Below, piece after piece: positions 35,274-45,787 of a DNA stretch of 64,000 bases. This DNA comes from Xestospongia muta. Taxonomy: Eukaryota > Porifera > Demospongiae > Haplosclerida > Petrosiidae. Both the position numbers and the translations under genes were made by a program. The stretch is from positions 12,981,639-13,045,638 of the forward strand of contig OY848919.1 of assembly GCA_963693285.1 (NCBI GenBank), given 5' to 3'. Numbering within the stretch: position 1 is the stretch's first letter; every line of letters begins with the position of its first letter. A model generated the notes under the pieces. That model searched no databases. It was not told the origin of the DNA and worked only from the letters and a program-made list of their open reading frames with translations.

Positions 35274-37101
35274 ATGGAGAGAGAAGTCAGTTTCCTACGT
35301 TGTTCTAAGGTCAGTCATTCTCCTAGTACACAGTATATATATATAAAGTGATCTATATAGCTCAGTAGTTATGTGGAGTTCAACAAGATGATACATGGAC
35401 TACAACAGTCTGTACATGGATACAACAGAGGAGAGTCACTCCATACAACATCTACTAGGTACATTACCTGTGTGTGTCAGTATTACTATGAGATAATAGT
35501 ACTATATACTGCAGTATATGATCACTTACTGTAGGAAAGGAACATGTACTGAATATAACTTTTATCAGACATTAACAATAATGTTGAATCAAGTACTCAA
35601 GTATGTCACATGATAACTTGTTTTATAATTGTTTCTCTCTCGCTCCTATCATTGTTGTCTCTGTAGTAATCCTCATGTTGAAATACAACATCAAGAACTG
35701 TTAACTATATATCAATGGTTTTGTCTTAATAGACCATACACATCACAGGTAATAGTTACTAGTTATATTACTAGTTATTATATCTATAGAAGATCAACAA
35801 CACTAGTGCTCCAAAACCTCAACTATTTCTGACAAAGTCTCGTACACAAAGAGGAAGAGGAGGGGCTAGTAGACCTCAAACTGCTCCAGCTGCTCTTGGC
35901 TATGTAAACACTCCATACATTGTCCATATTAGTATATGTGTTAATAGTAACTATGATATGTGATAATATATAGTGATTGATATGTTAACATTTAACATCA
36001 TTTATTAGTTAACACTATCTCTCTATAGACCACACCTACATCCTCTTATAAAACTCCTCTCTGTCCTCCATCCACTCCAGCTCCTTTATTAGGGTTTACA
36101 TCCACTTATGTCACACGCTCACTACACACCTCACAACGACCACCTACACACTCATTATCTCCTAATGAGTTAGAACAGGTGGAGAAGAGAAGACAACCAC
36201 TACTTAATAGATTAGAGAGAAGAGATAGCAGTACTGATAGTACTACAGATAATACTGAACACAGACATACAAGGTATAATGGTATATTATAATGTGAGGT
36301 GAAGTGATATATCATATATTAGGACATTAACTCCTAGTACAATATATTTGACTGCTTCAAGTATAGCAGCTGATATGACACTTGATAGAATGACAGTAAG
36401 TACATACAATACTACATTATAATATGATCTATTAATAACTCTAGTCATCATTGAGGACACCATTACTATTACCATATAAACCAGTAGATCAATACAAACC
36501 TCCTGTACAATCAACCCCTCAATATATCAGTGTTAATAGGAATGTAATAGTCACTTCAAGAGATGGTAAGAAGGAGACAAAGAAGACTGAAGTTACCTTG
36601 GACACTATAACTGAAGGAACAGATGAGTTAGACACAACAGAAACTATTAAGGAGGTTGCCATGGAAACAATGATAAAATCTCTAGTAACAACCAAAGATC
36701 CACCTCCATTACAAGCAGATACACAAGTAGCCAGTGATCGTACAAGGTCAGAGGTTGACATGATTGCTGTTCCCGTGGTCAGTATTAGAGATAAGAGAAC
36801 ATTGTCTACTGATAAAATAGTGGACAGACGTACACCCAAACACAGTATACGTCAACCTCATCAAATGGGTGTGGTTTCCTTATCCTTCCCAAATGATCAG
36901 TTACCACTTCATAGACAAACTAGACAACGACGGTTAGTTCTATCATGTGTATAGTTTCTATCAAAGTCCATTAAATGGGTGGAGTTTGTGGGCATAAAAT
37001 ATTATTACATATTAATTTTTATTTTTAGGTCTCCAAAGACTCTCATGCCAATGGTTGCTGGTTTTAACAAGCACCATTATCGACCAAAAACAGTTGCCTA
37101 G
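35274..37101 (+). CDS. Gene P copy 1: proline/arginine-rich protein of unknown function, 402 residues
   Basis: Eight exons: 35274-35309, 35361-35458, 35667-35748, 35790-35903, 36029-36273, 36323-36395, 36445-36932 and 37029-37101. The sum is 1209 bases, 402 residues, ending in TAG. It begins MEREVSFLRCSK, has a QELLTIYQWFCLNRPYTSQ helix, then a long low-complexity part with GGASRPQTAPAALGY, TTDNTEHRHTR and RTPLLLPYKPVDQYKPP, and ends VAGFNKHHYRPKTVA. No catalytic motif, signal peptide or membrane segment. Not recognised; the short basic/proline-rich motifs recall ciliary or cytoskeleton-associated proteins, which is only an impression. If the last intron is retained, the protein stops at 36954. 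It converges with the kinase-subunit gene (200 bases between stops). Confidence 0.75.
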
Positions 37102-37304
37102 CAACAAAACAATTAACTTTTGTTTTTAAAAAGAATTATTGCATACAATATGTATTATATATAAAAATAACGATACTAGTATCTTTTTGTTAAGTAAAGT
37201 ACTTCTATTGTAAAAATTATGGAAGATAGTCTAAATCAAATTTTGAAACATGACAAGAAATGATAAGTGAATAAATGCTAATTAAATGAGTGGGCAGAGC
37301 AGTA

Positions 37305-39999
37305 CTAACTCACACGACAAGATTGTGCAGGCATTAATTGTCCAACTTTTTGAACAAGAGCTCGTGACAAGTAACTCATTGTCCCATAAACACCACTGGG
37401 GGCGGAGTCATAGAAATAAATGCACACACCAGCATATCCTTCACAGCAGGTGGGAACTTCACAACAACAATTGAGAGCTAACCCATTGTTTGATTTCTAT
37501 AGAGATAAGGAAGACTCCTTTAATTACAGCACATATATAAACCACACCCTCTAATCATATAGTCTACACGTATATTATTAAAACAAAGAATACAGCAAAT
37601 ACTTGGGCTAGGAATTGAACTCAAGCCTCTCCAACTTGATTGCTCTACCAATGAGCTACCAAGAGTCTCTGACAATTATTGTAGTGACATCACAAATATA
37701 TGACCAACTGAATTACTCAATTCAAACTCCACCCATATATTGTGGTACTAACTCCACCCACAATTAATGACATAATCTTACTTACTTGATCTTCTAAGAA
37801 CAAGTTATTTCCTGATGTTATAATATCATCAATATTAATAATCAGTTGTAGATTTATTTGTGGATTAAGCCGAACAAGATGTGATATTATCATAATAACT
37901 TCCACTACTAATTGACGATACTCTGGATCAGGTAGTGAATTGAGAACTGATTCTACACGTAATGCAAATTTGAGTTCTCCAGGAGTCATCTGGAACAGGA
38001 ATGAAAACATGAGTGTCAGTCCTAATACAGGAACATGACTTACTTCATGGACTGTTGGGTTCTTGGGTAACAATTGATTACCAATAAAAATTCCTTCACA
38101 TTTTTCTAAAGTGTGCCAAACATTATTATAGAACTCTGGAGGGACACGATTAAGTGCTCCATCAATACGTCTTCTCCTCCTCCACTGTCCTTGTTTCTCT
38201 TCTTCTTCAGATTCTTCTCCAATTTCCAACGCCTACAAGAAAAATGTCAAGAATGTCTCTCTTTGTTTATTGGTCTATATGACTATTTCCATCCATCCAT
38301 CCATTAATCCATTTATGTATCCATTAATCCATCTATCCATCCATTAATCCATTCATGTATCCATTAATCCATCCATCCATCCATTAATCCATTCATGTAT
38401 CCATTAATCCATCTATCCATCCATTAATCTATTTATGTATCCATACTTACTTTAACTTGTTCCTGTAATCGTCCACTAACAAATCTTTTAGAAGGTGTGA
38501 TAATAGACAATTGTTTAACAGGATCATTGTCACTTTTGTTGAGAACTATAACATAATATATTAAGGGATTAATTTATTACATTAATTAAAGGGGCTAACT
38601 CATTACTTTGATCAATAGTAAACTCTTTACAACTCAAGATATGATGTAATAAGTTCTTTAATTCAAATGGTCCCAAATCTAATAACCTATCAACAGCATC
38701 TTCATCTAATAAAGTTATAATGAGCTATGAATTATTCATAAGGTATTCTCACTTGTACAGTGTAGGGACCTTGATAGTTCAGTTACCATGACATTTTGTA
38801 TGAGGCCTATTCTGAGACGTAGCATTTCATGAAATAGGTGTGGCTCTGAGCGAATGAACATTGCAAGAAATACTAGTATTTCCTGTAATTAATGTAATTA
38901 TAATCTCATTATAATAGACCACACCCACTTGTGTTACAGCTACTGCAGAGTGATCTTTATCACAAGCTCTAAATATATAATTCATCAGGTCAATAAGTGG
39001 GAGGGGTCTAATTAAAGGGTGTGGTTAAAGACAATGATTACCATGGCAACATACTGTGTTATATGGACTTCTTTATTAGGTTGTCCAATAGATATGGTTT
39101 TCTGACGAACAAGTAAATCAGTCACTACCTGTCATAGAAAAATGAGTAGGTGTGGCTTTGAAATAACCACACCCCTTACTTGTGCTATATCATCAACTTG
39201 CTTCTTTAACATTCCAGCAGAGTGTCTGATGAGGGACCAATTTCGATAAAAACCAACCTACAGTAGTAGTTGCCATGGAAACTCGCTTTAATAAAAATGA
39301 TGACATACCTTCTCATAAAGTTCTTCCAGTAACATTTCCACAGTACAAGAATGACCTCCGATTTGTGTATCATAATCTTTACCACTATCATGATAAGAAG
39401 AACATTACATTTCATTGGTCAGAATGGCTATGACATCATACGACATCACAAGATTAACTTAACTCACTATCGATCAAACAAGAAATTCAAGATGTCCGCC
39501 TGATCATATACATCATTAGTAGCTGATAACTCATTTAGAAGATCTTGGATATTAAGGGAAGCCATTGATGCTAGTTCACGACGTTGAGCATTCATAAAAC
39601 TAGAGGTTCTTTTATCGGCTGTCACAGGTAAGTGCTTGCCTCCTCCAAAACTATGTCTCCTTGACGACCAGCCCTTAGCAAATTGTAGTCCCAATGTTGA
39701 AGATACTAATGGATACATGGTTTGTAAAATGGATATACAAGTTTAATATCAGATTACATGTAAATTTGGGATCAGGCATTGCTTCAGTTGGTGTAGTGGG
39801 TGTGGTAGTGGGCGTGACTCTACTTCGTTTGACAGCACCTGCTACAGGACTAGTTCCTACTGATGATGTTCTCTAAGGGTGGAGTCAGTGGGTGTGGTCA
39901 CAATAGTATGACATACCGGTCTACTCTTTAAATCATCAATAGGAAGAATTGAAAAAGACCTCCGACTAATTCTGTTAGAAGTACCCTCCTGCCAAATAG
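37305..39999 (-). CDS. Phosphorylase b kinase regulatory subunit (alpha/beta type), C-terminal part
   Basis: Thirteen exons: 39917-39999, 39758-39872, 39468-39705, 39309-39384, 39180-39257, 39055-39128, 38929-39007, 38753-38882, 38607-38705, 38451-38545, 38044-38232, 37786-37989 and 37305-37496. They give 549 residues in frame. Family hallmarks: [130 protein letters not shown] and [16 protein letters not shown]. The subunits normally exceed 1000 residues and begin with a glycosidase-like domain. That 5' half is absent here: upstream of 39999 lies minisatellite debris and then an X-domain exon of G7. The [13 protein letters not shown] stretch is closest to alpha subunits from memory; alpha versus beta is not settled. 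Confidence 0.88.
37602..37663 (-). other. tRNA-like element (A and B box) in a kinase-gene intron
   Basis: On the minus strand: TAGCTCATTGGTAGAGCA (A-box type), a TCAAG...CTTGA stem and AGTTCAATTCC (B-box type), bounded by CTTGG / CCCAAG ends. The usual variable region and a clean T arm are not present, so this is better read as a tRNA pseudogene or the head of a tRNA-derived SINE. Also at 58657-58718. Confidence 0.5.
38290..38443. repeat. ATCC-type minisatellite in a kinase-gene intron
   Basis: Interleaved ATCCATTAATCC, ATCTATCC and ATTCATGT words with a higher-order unit near 40 bases. The second copy (59341-59553) is longer, so the array changed length after the duplication. Confidence 0.9.
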
Positions 40000-40081
40000 C
40001 TACATAATGGATGAATAAAATAGTAAATGGATGAATGGATAGATGAATAACGAATAGATACACACATGTCAGCTGATTTAC

Positions 40082-41085
40082 TGATGACATAATTAAGATA
40101 GCCAATAAAACAGTATTTAAGCAAATATTCTTTAAAAAGGCTACTCATATCTCTAATTCCCTCAAGTTTTTGTTGATATTCTTTAATCCATTGTTCTTCT
40201 TTGATACAAATGATACATGTTAATGTGTCATTAATGACTATTTTCACATCATCCAAACTAACACTTTTAGATATAAGAGCATTTTTGACTGCTGCTACTA
40301 ATAAATGAAAATATCTCTGAAGTGTATCTGCTATTAGCTCTAAGTTATCTGTATTGTCAATTTTAGTAAGTAGATCAGTCAATTGGTCTATATAGAGCAC
40401 AAACAATATATCAATTGTGATGATGTTAAGTTATAATAGAACATACCATTATGAGGATTCCGTAGCCAATTATCAGATGAAATGATTGTCTCTTGAGAAG
40501 GACATGTCAATGATTCATCAGATATTACTAATTGTTGTAGAGGATGATAATGAACTAAAATTAGTTATAATAATAAGTTACATACTGTTATAAGGTTGCC
40601 ACTGATCATCAGGAGTATTCTCTTGAGTAGGATGTGGTTCATTGGAAGGTACTCCTTCTTGTAGAGAATGACAAGGAACTAACATTAGTTATAATATTAT
40701 GTACATTGTTATATCATAACTACTTACCAGTTAAATTTGATAGTTTTTCTTAAATTTCTTTCCCAATATCTTCCACTGGTCCACCAATGTCCAGAAGAAT
40801 ATCAATAAAACATTTATATCGTTGTTGTATCTCTGAAATACTCCTACAAGACTCAAAACCAGTTTTGAACTGTTCAAATATACTAGCAAATTCCATATCT
40901 TGTGAGGGTATAAAGTGTGCTGCATATGCTCTGCCAACAAAATCCACCATGATTGCTTTCAGTTTAGAGTGAATTTTGTAACTGTATGAGATGAAAACAC
41001 CAACAACAGCTCGTCTGTAGCTGTTATCCACAATTCCAACATTAGAATAATCAACTTTACGCCTTTTAGTAGGTATTTCATTCAT
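40082..41085 (-). pseudogene. G7 5' part: N domain (nonsense) - linkers - truncated X, leading into the kinase exons
   Basis: Exons 40728-41085 (N, with MNEIPTKRRKVDYSN leader), 40586-40657, 40447-40527 and 40082-40387. The N exon has an in-frame TAA (GAA changed to TAA) at 40750. X breaks off after YLNYVI at about 40082, where kinase-gene intron debris begins. A donor (ATCA|GTAAAT) at the break ends in phase 1 and the first kinase exon (39917-39999) begins in phase 1, so a chimeric transcript would be in frame from X into the kinase C-terminus. The nonsense codon prevents a full product from this start. A second linker exon with SDESLTCPSQ is unique to this gene. Confidence 0.65.
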
Positions 41086-41240
41086 AGCAGTCTCATTACT
41101 CTCGTCCCTAGGCTTTTAGTAGTTTTTTCATCCATGGCAGTCTCGTTACTCTCGTCCCTAGGCTTTTTAGTAGGTCTTTCATCCATAGCAGTCTCGTTAC
41201 TATCGTCACAAGGTCTACTACGCCCCTTACAGAAATAAGT
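41086..41240 (-). repeat. Tandem 17-residue leader repeats upstream of the G7 N exon
   Basis: Three units of about 50 bases coding DESNETAMDE-x-PTK-(K/R)-PR on the minus strand. The third unit has lost one base, so the leader no longer reads through into the N domain and translation would have to start at 41085. The intact form is at 63790-63915 (two units, open). Confidence 0.7.
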
Positions 41241-41265
41241 AGGCAAGGATGAGACTATAAGACAA

Positions 41266-41326
41266 CCTGCGCAAGCTCAATAACCTAATTAGGGTGGAGC
41301 TCATTTGCAGTTTTTGCAGACAGAAT
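41266..41326. promoter_or_regulatory. Promoter module copy 7 (G7)
   Basis: CTGCGCAAGCTCAATAACC, AATTAGGGTGGAGCTCATT and TTTTTGCAGACAG. The central palindrome is changed (CAAG for CATG), and on the plus side the gene P start codon is lost (ATAGAAAG). Confidence 0.6.
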
Positions 41327-41877
41327 AGAAAGAAAAGTCAGTTTCCTACGTTGTTCTAAGGTCAGTCATTCTTCTAATACACTACAAGAATCTTCAGGCA
41401 CCACAGAAGCACAGATATTTCAGTCAATATTAGACACCACAGACACTATAGGTATCATTGGTATTCATTTTATAGATAATTATTTTCAAAATTAGCAAAA
41501 CTATTATCATAATGTATACAACAATATACTTAAATTAATCAACATGGAGTGTGTAGAAGTCAATGTTTAATATATAATAATTTCTATGTATAAATATATT
41601 AAATAACATATCTATGTATAATCATATATATAGTGTGAAATCTGGATTACAAAAAGTATGCTTTGATGACTTTGCTGGTCTGTGTTTCTAACAGGTAAGA
41701 CAAAGGATATAGATTTGATAGCCATCTTTGTTATTGTGTATAATAATAATAATATAGATAGGAATAAAGCTATAAAGTGAAAGATTGTTCATTCTTCATA
41801 ATCATGTATAAATCAGAAATACACAGATCCTATAAATATACATTATATATTTACCTTGTTTTATAAGTTGATCACTA
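41327..41877. other. Intergenic between module 7 and the G8 end
   Basis: Gene P exon-1 remnant, then sequence parallel to 22253-22573. No gene seen. Confidence 0.5.
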
Positions 41878-44800
41878 TTAGTTACTATCATGTGATGAAT
41901 CAGATCCTTTAGAGTAAGCTTTGCGTTTACTGGATGACTGATGTTCATCAGAATTACTGTCTTCTGATCTTTGTCTCTTGTGTCCTGTAATAAAATAAGT
42001 AAACAAGTTGATAGAAGCTATTATAATACCTTTAAGTTCTTTGGGTCTTAGTTTTCCTTTCTTTGTGTAATGTCTACCTCCTGCTGGTTCCTTTCCATAA
42101 TTACTTGATGACCTTGAGTCCTCATCAGATGATGTACTGTGATCATAAACTTGTTGTTTCTGGTGTGGTATATCTTCATCAGAATCTACTCTCTCAGATT
42201 TTCTTTTTCCTTTGGAAATACGAATCTGACACAATGAAATTATTTCAATAACATACTGTGTTCAGATCTCTGTGGCTCAACTGGTACTCTTAAGTAGTTC
42301 TTTGATGATGTACTTACATGTAATGCTACACTTCTTTTGGTTGGTGTCTCTCCACCTGGATAAGTAATTATCTCTTATGACATGTGACTAGCATTACCTT
42401 GTAAAACATAAGATTCAATTTCTTGGCTGATTTGAGTCTGTCCAACAATTTTGCTCCTCACAGCAGTAATGATACTTTGCCAAGTCACTTCTACACACTG
42501 ATTAATCCAGCATTTTAATACTTTAGACAGCTTATTGATGTTTGATAGATTTTTCTGTTGTAGACCTTCAATCTCTTCATCAGGAACTTTCAGTGCTAAT
42601 CCTATTTCATACCACAGATGTTTGATATCAGCTAATAGGTTAAGTAGTACATGTCTATCTGGTATTGAGTCAAATGTACAACCTATATGAACAATAACAA
42701 GTGAATTTATTATGTACATTGTTTTAATTAAGTTAACTTAGATCTCATAATAAAAATAACAACATAATTATCCTATTTAAATTGATATTGTTATTACAGA
42801 ATAGAAACTATATATGACTCTCAAGGATTGTTATATAACTAGTGAAATGTATTTTACGGACTTAATGCTTGATAAGGTGATCACTATGACTGTACTAAGT
42901 ACATGCAAAAGACTATCACTTAACAATTTCTATTTTTGGTATACATAATTTAATTACTACACTCACAACACACACTAGCTATTAATAATAAGTGATAATG
43001 AATACACTTACTTTGTGTAGTAGAAGTACCCATAAAAGCTGATGCTATACTTGACACTCCTTCGTAAAAAGAACATGACTATATATAATATAATAGATTA
43101 CTACTTACTATTTCTACTATTATCAAGAGATCGTATAATATTTATCTTTGTGTTATCAGGTTTGATTCCTCTTAATGGTATACCATATTTTATTTCATCC
43201 ATTGTATCAGGTCCATGTCTAGCAGACACAGTGATCAGTATAGAAGGACAATTTGGAGGACTATTAGAACCAAACATGTCCACATCATGCTTATATAATA
43301 CCTGTAAAAATTATTTTATCAACACATGTACATCTATAGTATCCTACATACCAATGGTTCTTGATGAGGGTGGATATTCCATCCATTAAAAGGATACTCT
43401 TGTTCTTCATTAAAGGTTAATTCAATGGAACCATCATCATTTTCAAATGTGAAGGATAGACTGATGTCTTTATCAACATCAGATGGAAGAGATTTCTTTA
43501 TATACTATATATTATATTATATTACACAACTCTATTAAATAGCGTTTTACTTACCTCTAGCAAAACATTCAGATGTTTAGCAACCATAAAGTGCATTAAC
43601 CATTTAGTACCATGACTTTTAACCTCATATACTATCTGAGCTACATATTTGTTATTAATAAATGGTTTGCTAACACCTACAGGAACATTTATCAATATTG
43701 TCAAAACTATTAGTCTACCTTTTGTCTGGGACTGTTTGCTAAGTAGAGTTGATGAGTGAGGAAGTCGTGGACTATGTTCTAAACTAGATGTAGATATGTC
43801 TACAGAACTGGGCTTATTATCAGTTGATGAAGATGGTGTCAAAGACTTTGTTCTGTCTATGGCTCCAACACTAGATCTCATTATTAGTGAATTGTCTACA
43901 AAGAGAAAATTAACAAAAAGTCATATTGTTTTATTTAGTATACCTTCTGCTGGACTGACTTCATTTCTATACTCTTGAGTATGTTCTACAGAGGATAATT
44001 CATCATCAGATGATGATTCACTGCTTGTAGGATATTCCAGCCATCTCTTGGCAATTGCCCATAAGGAAAACTGTGAAAGACAAATGCTACCATACTGATC
44101 ACCAGTGTGGAACTGTCCTCCTTCTTCAAGATTGAACTGATAAGGGAGTCCAGTATTAACAGAAGCTGTAGCAAAACTCAAATAACTGGTATGATCTTGA
44201 GTGACTAGATCTGCACAGTGTTGCATCTCTAATATGACTGGTTTGAGAAGTGGTTTAGACACAGATATCCTATATACAGCACTAATTAATTCTGTGTCTT
44301 CAGGTAATTGAAACTGTCCACCAACTAGTGCTCTCACAGCAACTTCACAGGTGTCTGTTGGAGATAAAGTGCCTTCAACAACAGTAATTCTCAATCCATA
44401 TTGTTCCCAGTTGAAGAAATGAGCAGAATCTCCTTGAATTAGGAACATCTCCTCTCCTCCAATACACACACCTTTAAGAGTATCTATAAACACTCAATAT
44501 AAAGAGGATCAGTTATAAATTAGCAGTACCATCTGATAGGATGAGATAATTAACTTGAACTGCCACATCATGTTTATCTACTGACAGTTCCATTGATTCT
44601 GTTTGTACAGTTACACTTTTCCTTGTAACTTGAAATGATTCTGTTCAATAAATATATAAAAAATTATAATTATGATGACACATACAAACACGTCTGATAA
44701 AACAAAATTGAAATTACATCATATATAGATATAATTTAATATATAATGTACCTATCAGTTTTTCTAATTCTTTTGTTTTCATTTTGCTCGTTTTTCTCTC

Positions 44801-45787
44801 AGTTTCCAGTATTTGCTGTAAAGTTTCTACAACTAAACAATTACACATAATTACAAACAGTCGTAGTCCTATTCACTAATTAATTCTAGTTACTTTATAC
44901 TCTTAGTATTAACTAACCTACTGAAAATATGGTTAAAGAAGAGTACTATATAATGCTTGCTAAAAAGGCTATCATATTATATATATCAATCACATAATGA
45001 AATAGTAAAAGCAGCTATTATATTCAATGAGGAAATAATTAATAATAACACTATACAATGTGATAGGTACATATATAGTCATATACTTGTTAGTATCTCC
45101 TTTACAGAACACTAAGTTATATATAACTATAATGTATAGTATGTAGGTTACCTGATTTATTATTGGATTTGGTAGAGATCTGTTCACTAGTGTCAATAAG
45201 AATACTCTCCTTCTCTTGTAGAGCATGTAAATCTGACAATAAAAGATGACATATGAAATAATGCCTTGACCAACTGATAAATCAGAATTGAAGTTGACAC
45301 TATCATATACAACATACCAGAAATGACCTCTTTCTTGCCAAGACAAAGTAAAGCATCTTCAAGTTGTGTCAATGTACCTCCTTTTAGAGACCATTCCTCT
45401 AACAAGTACTTCATTTGCTCAGTAGAATCTCCTTTATTTCTGATATCAGTCAGTACAGACTGATCTATATTAAGTTGTAGACCAAGTTGTTCCCAATACT
45501 CTTGTATTGGTTGTAGAATAACAGATAATGTGGGAAGATAACTGGAAATATCTGATATAATATACTTATGGTAAATAAAGTATACTGAATTATAATATTT
45601 CAACCTGTAGTCTTTAAGAGCTGTTGCTTATATTCTTGGAGTTTTGTTTGAAGTGTTGTTATGATCTCTTGACTCTCTTCCTTTTCTTTAGTAACAGACT
45701 GTAGTTTATGAGTAAGTTGAGCTATATGGCTATCTTTCTCTTGTTTTGTACTATGTAAGTCATGATCATCACTAGTAGAAACAGTAG
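41878..45787 (-). other. DD-ZU5-UPA-DD-basic-tail block of G8
   Basis: Exons 45605-45787 (coil), 45318-45551 (DD), 45152-45232, 44752-44826 (coil), 44530-44640, 43944-44483 (ZU5), 43719-43895 (linker), 43555-43676, 43352-43504, 43109-43301 (UPA), 43012-43059, 42398-42682 (DD with LKVPDEEIEGLQQKN and VLKCWINQCVEVTW), 42318-42355, 42030-42225 and 41878-41984 (KRKSERVDSDEDIPHQ; RQRSEDSNSDEHQ). All phases agree. ZU5-UPA-DD is the order seen in UNC5, PIDD and ankyrins. It could be transcribed as its own gene if the stop at 46410 is used, but no promoter module was found upstream of it. Confidence 0.7.

Noticed and set aside
36519..36839. Minus-strand frame with hydrophobic residues (106 codons; again at 57577)
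   Set aside because: It is antisense to exon 7 of gene P, whose eight exons fit together with exact phases.
36451..36954. Single-exon plus-strand gene of 167 codons
   Set aside because: It is exon 7 of gene P with a retained last intron; splice signals on both sides and the downstream exon 8 fit better.
37602..37663. Functional tRNA gene
   Set aside because: A clean T arm and variable region are missing and the acceptor pairing is short.
38290..38443. CRISPR-like array
   Set aside because: Units are direct ATCC-type words without spacers, inside a eukaryotic intron: a minisatellite.
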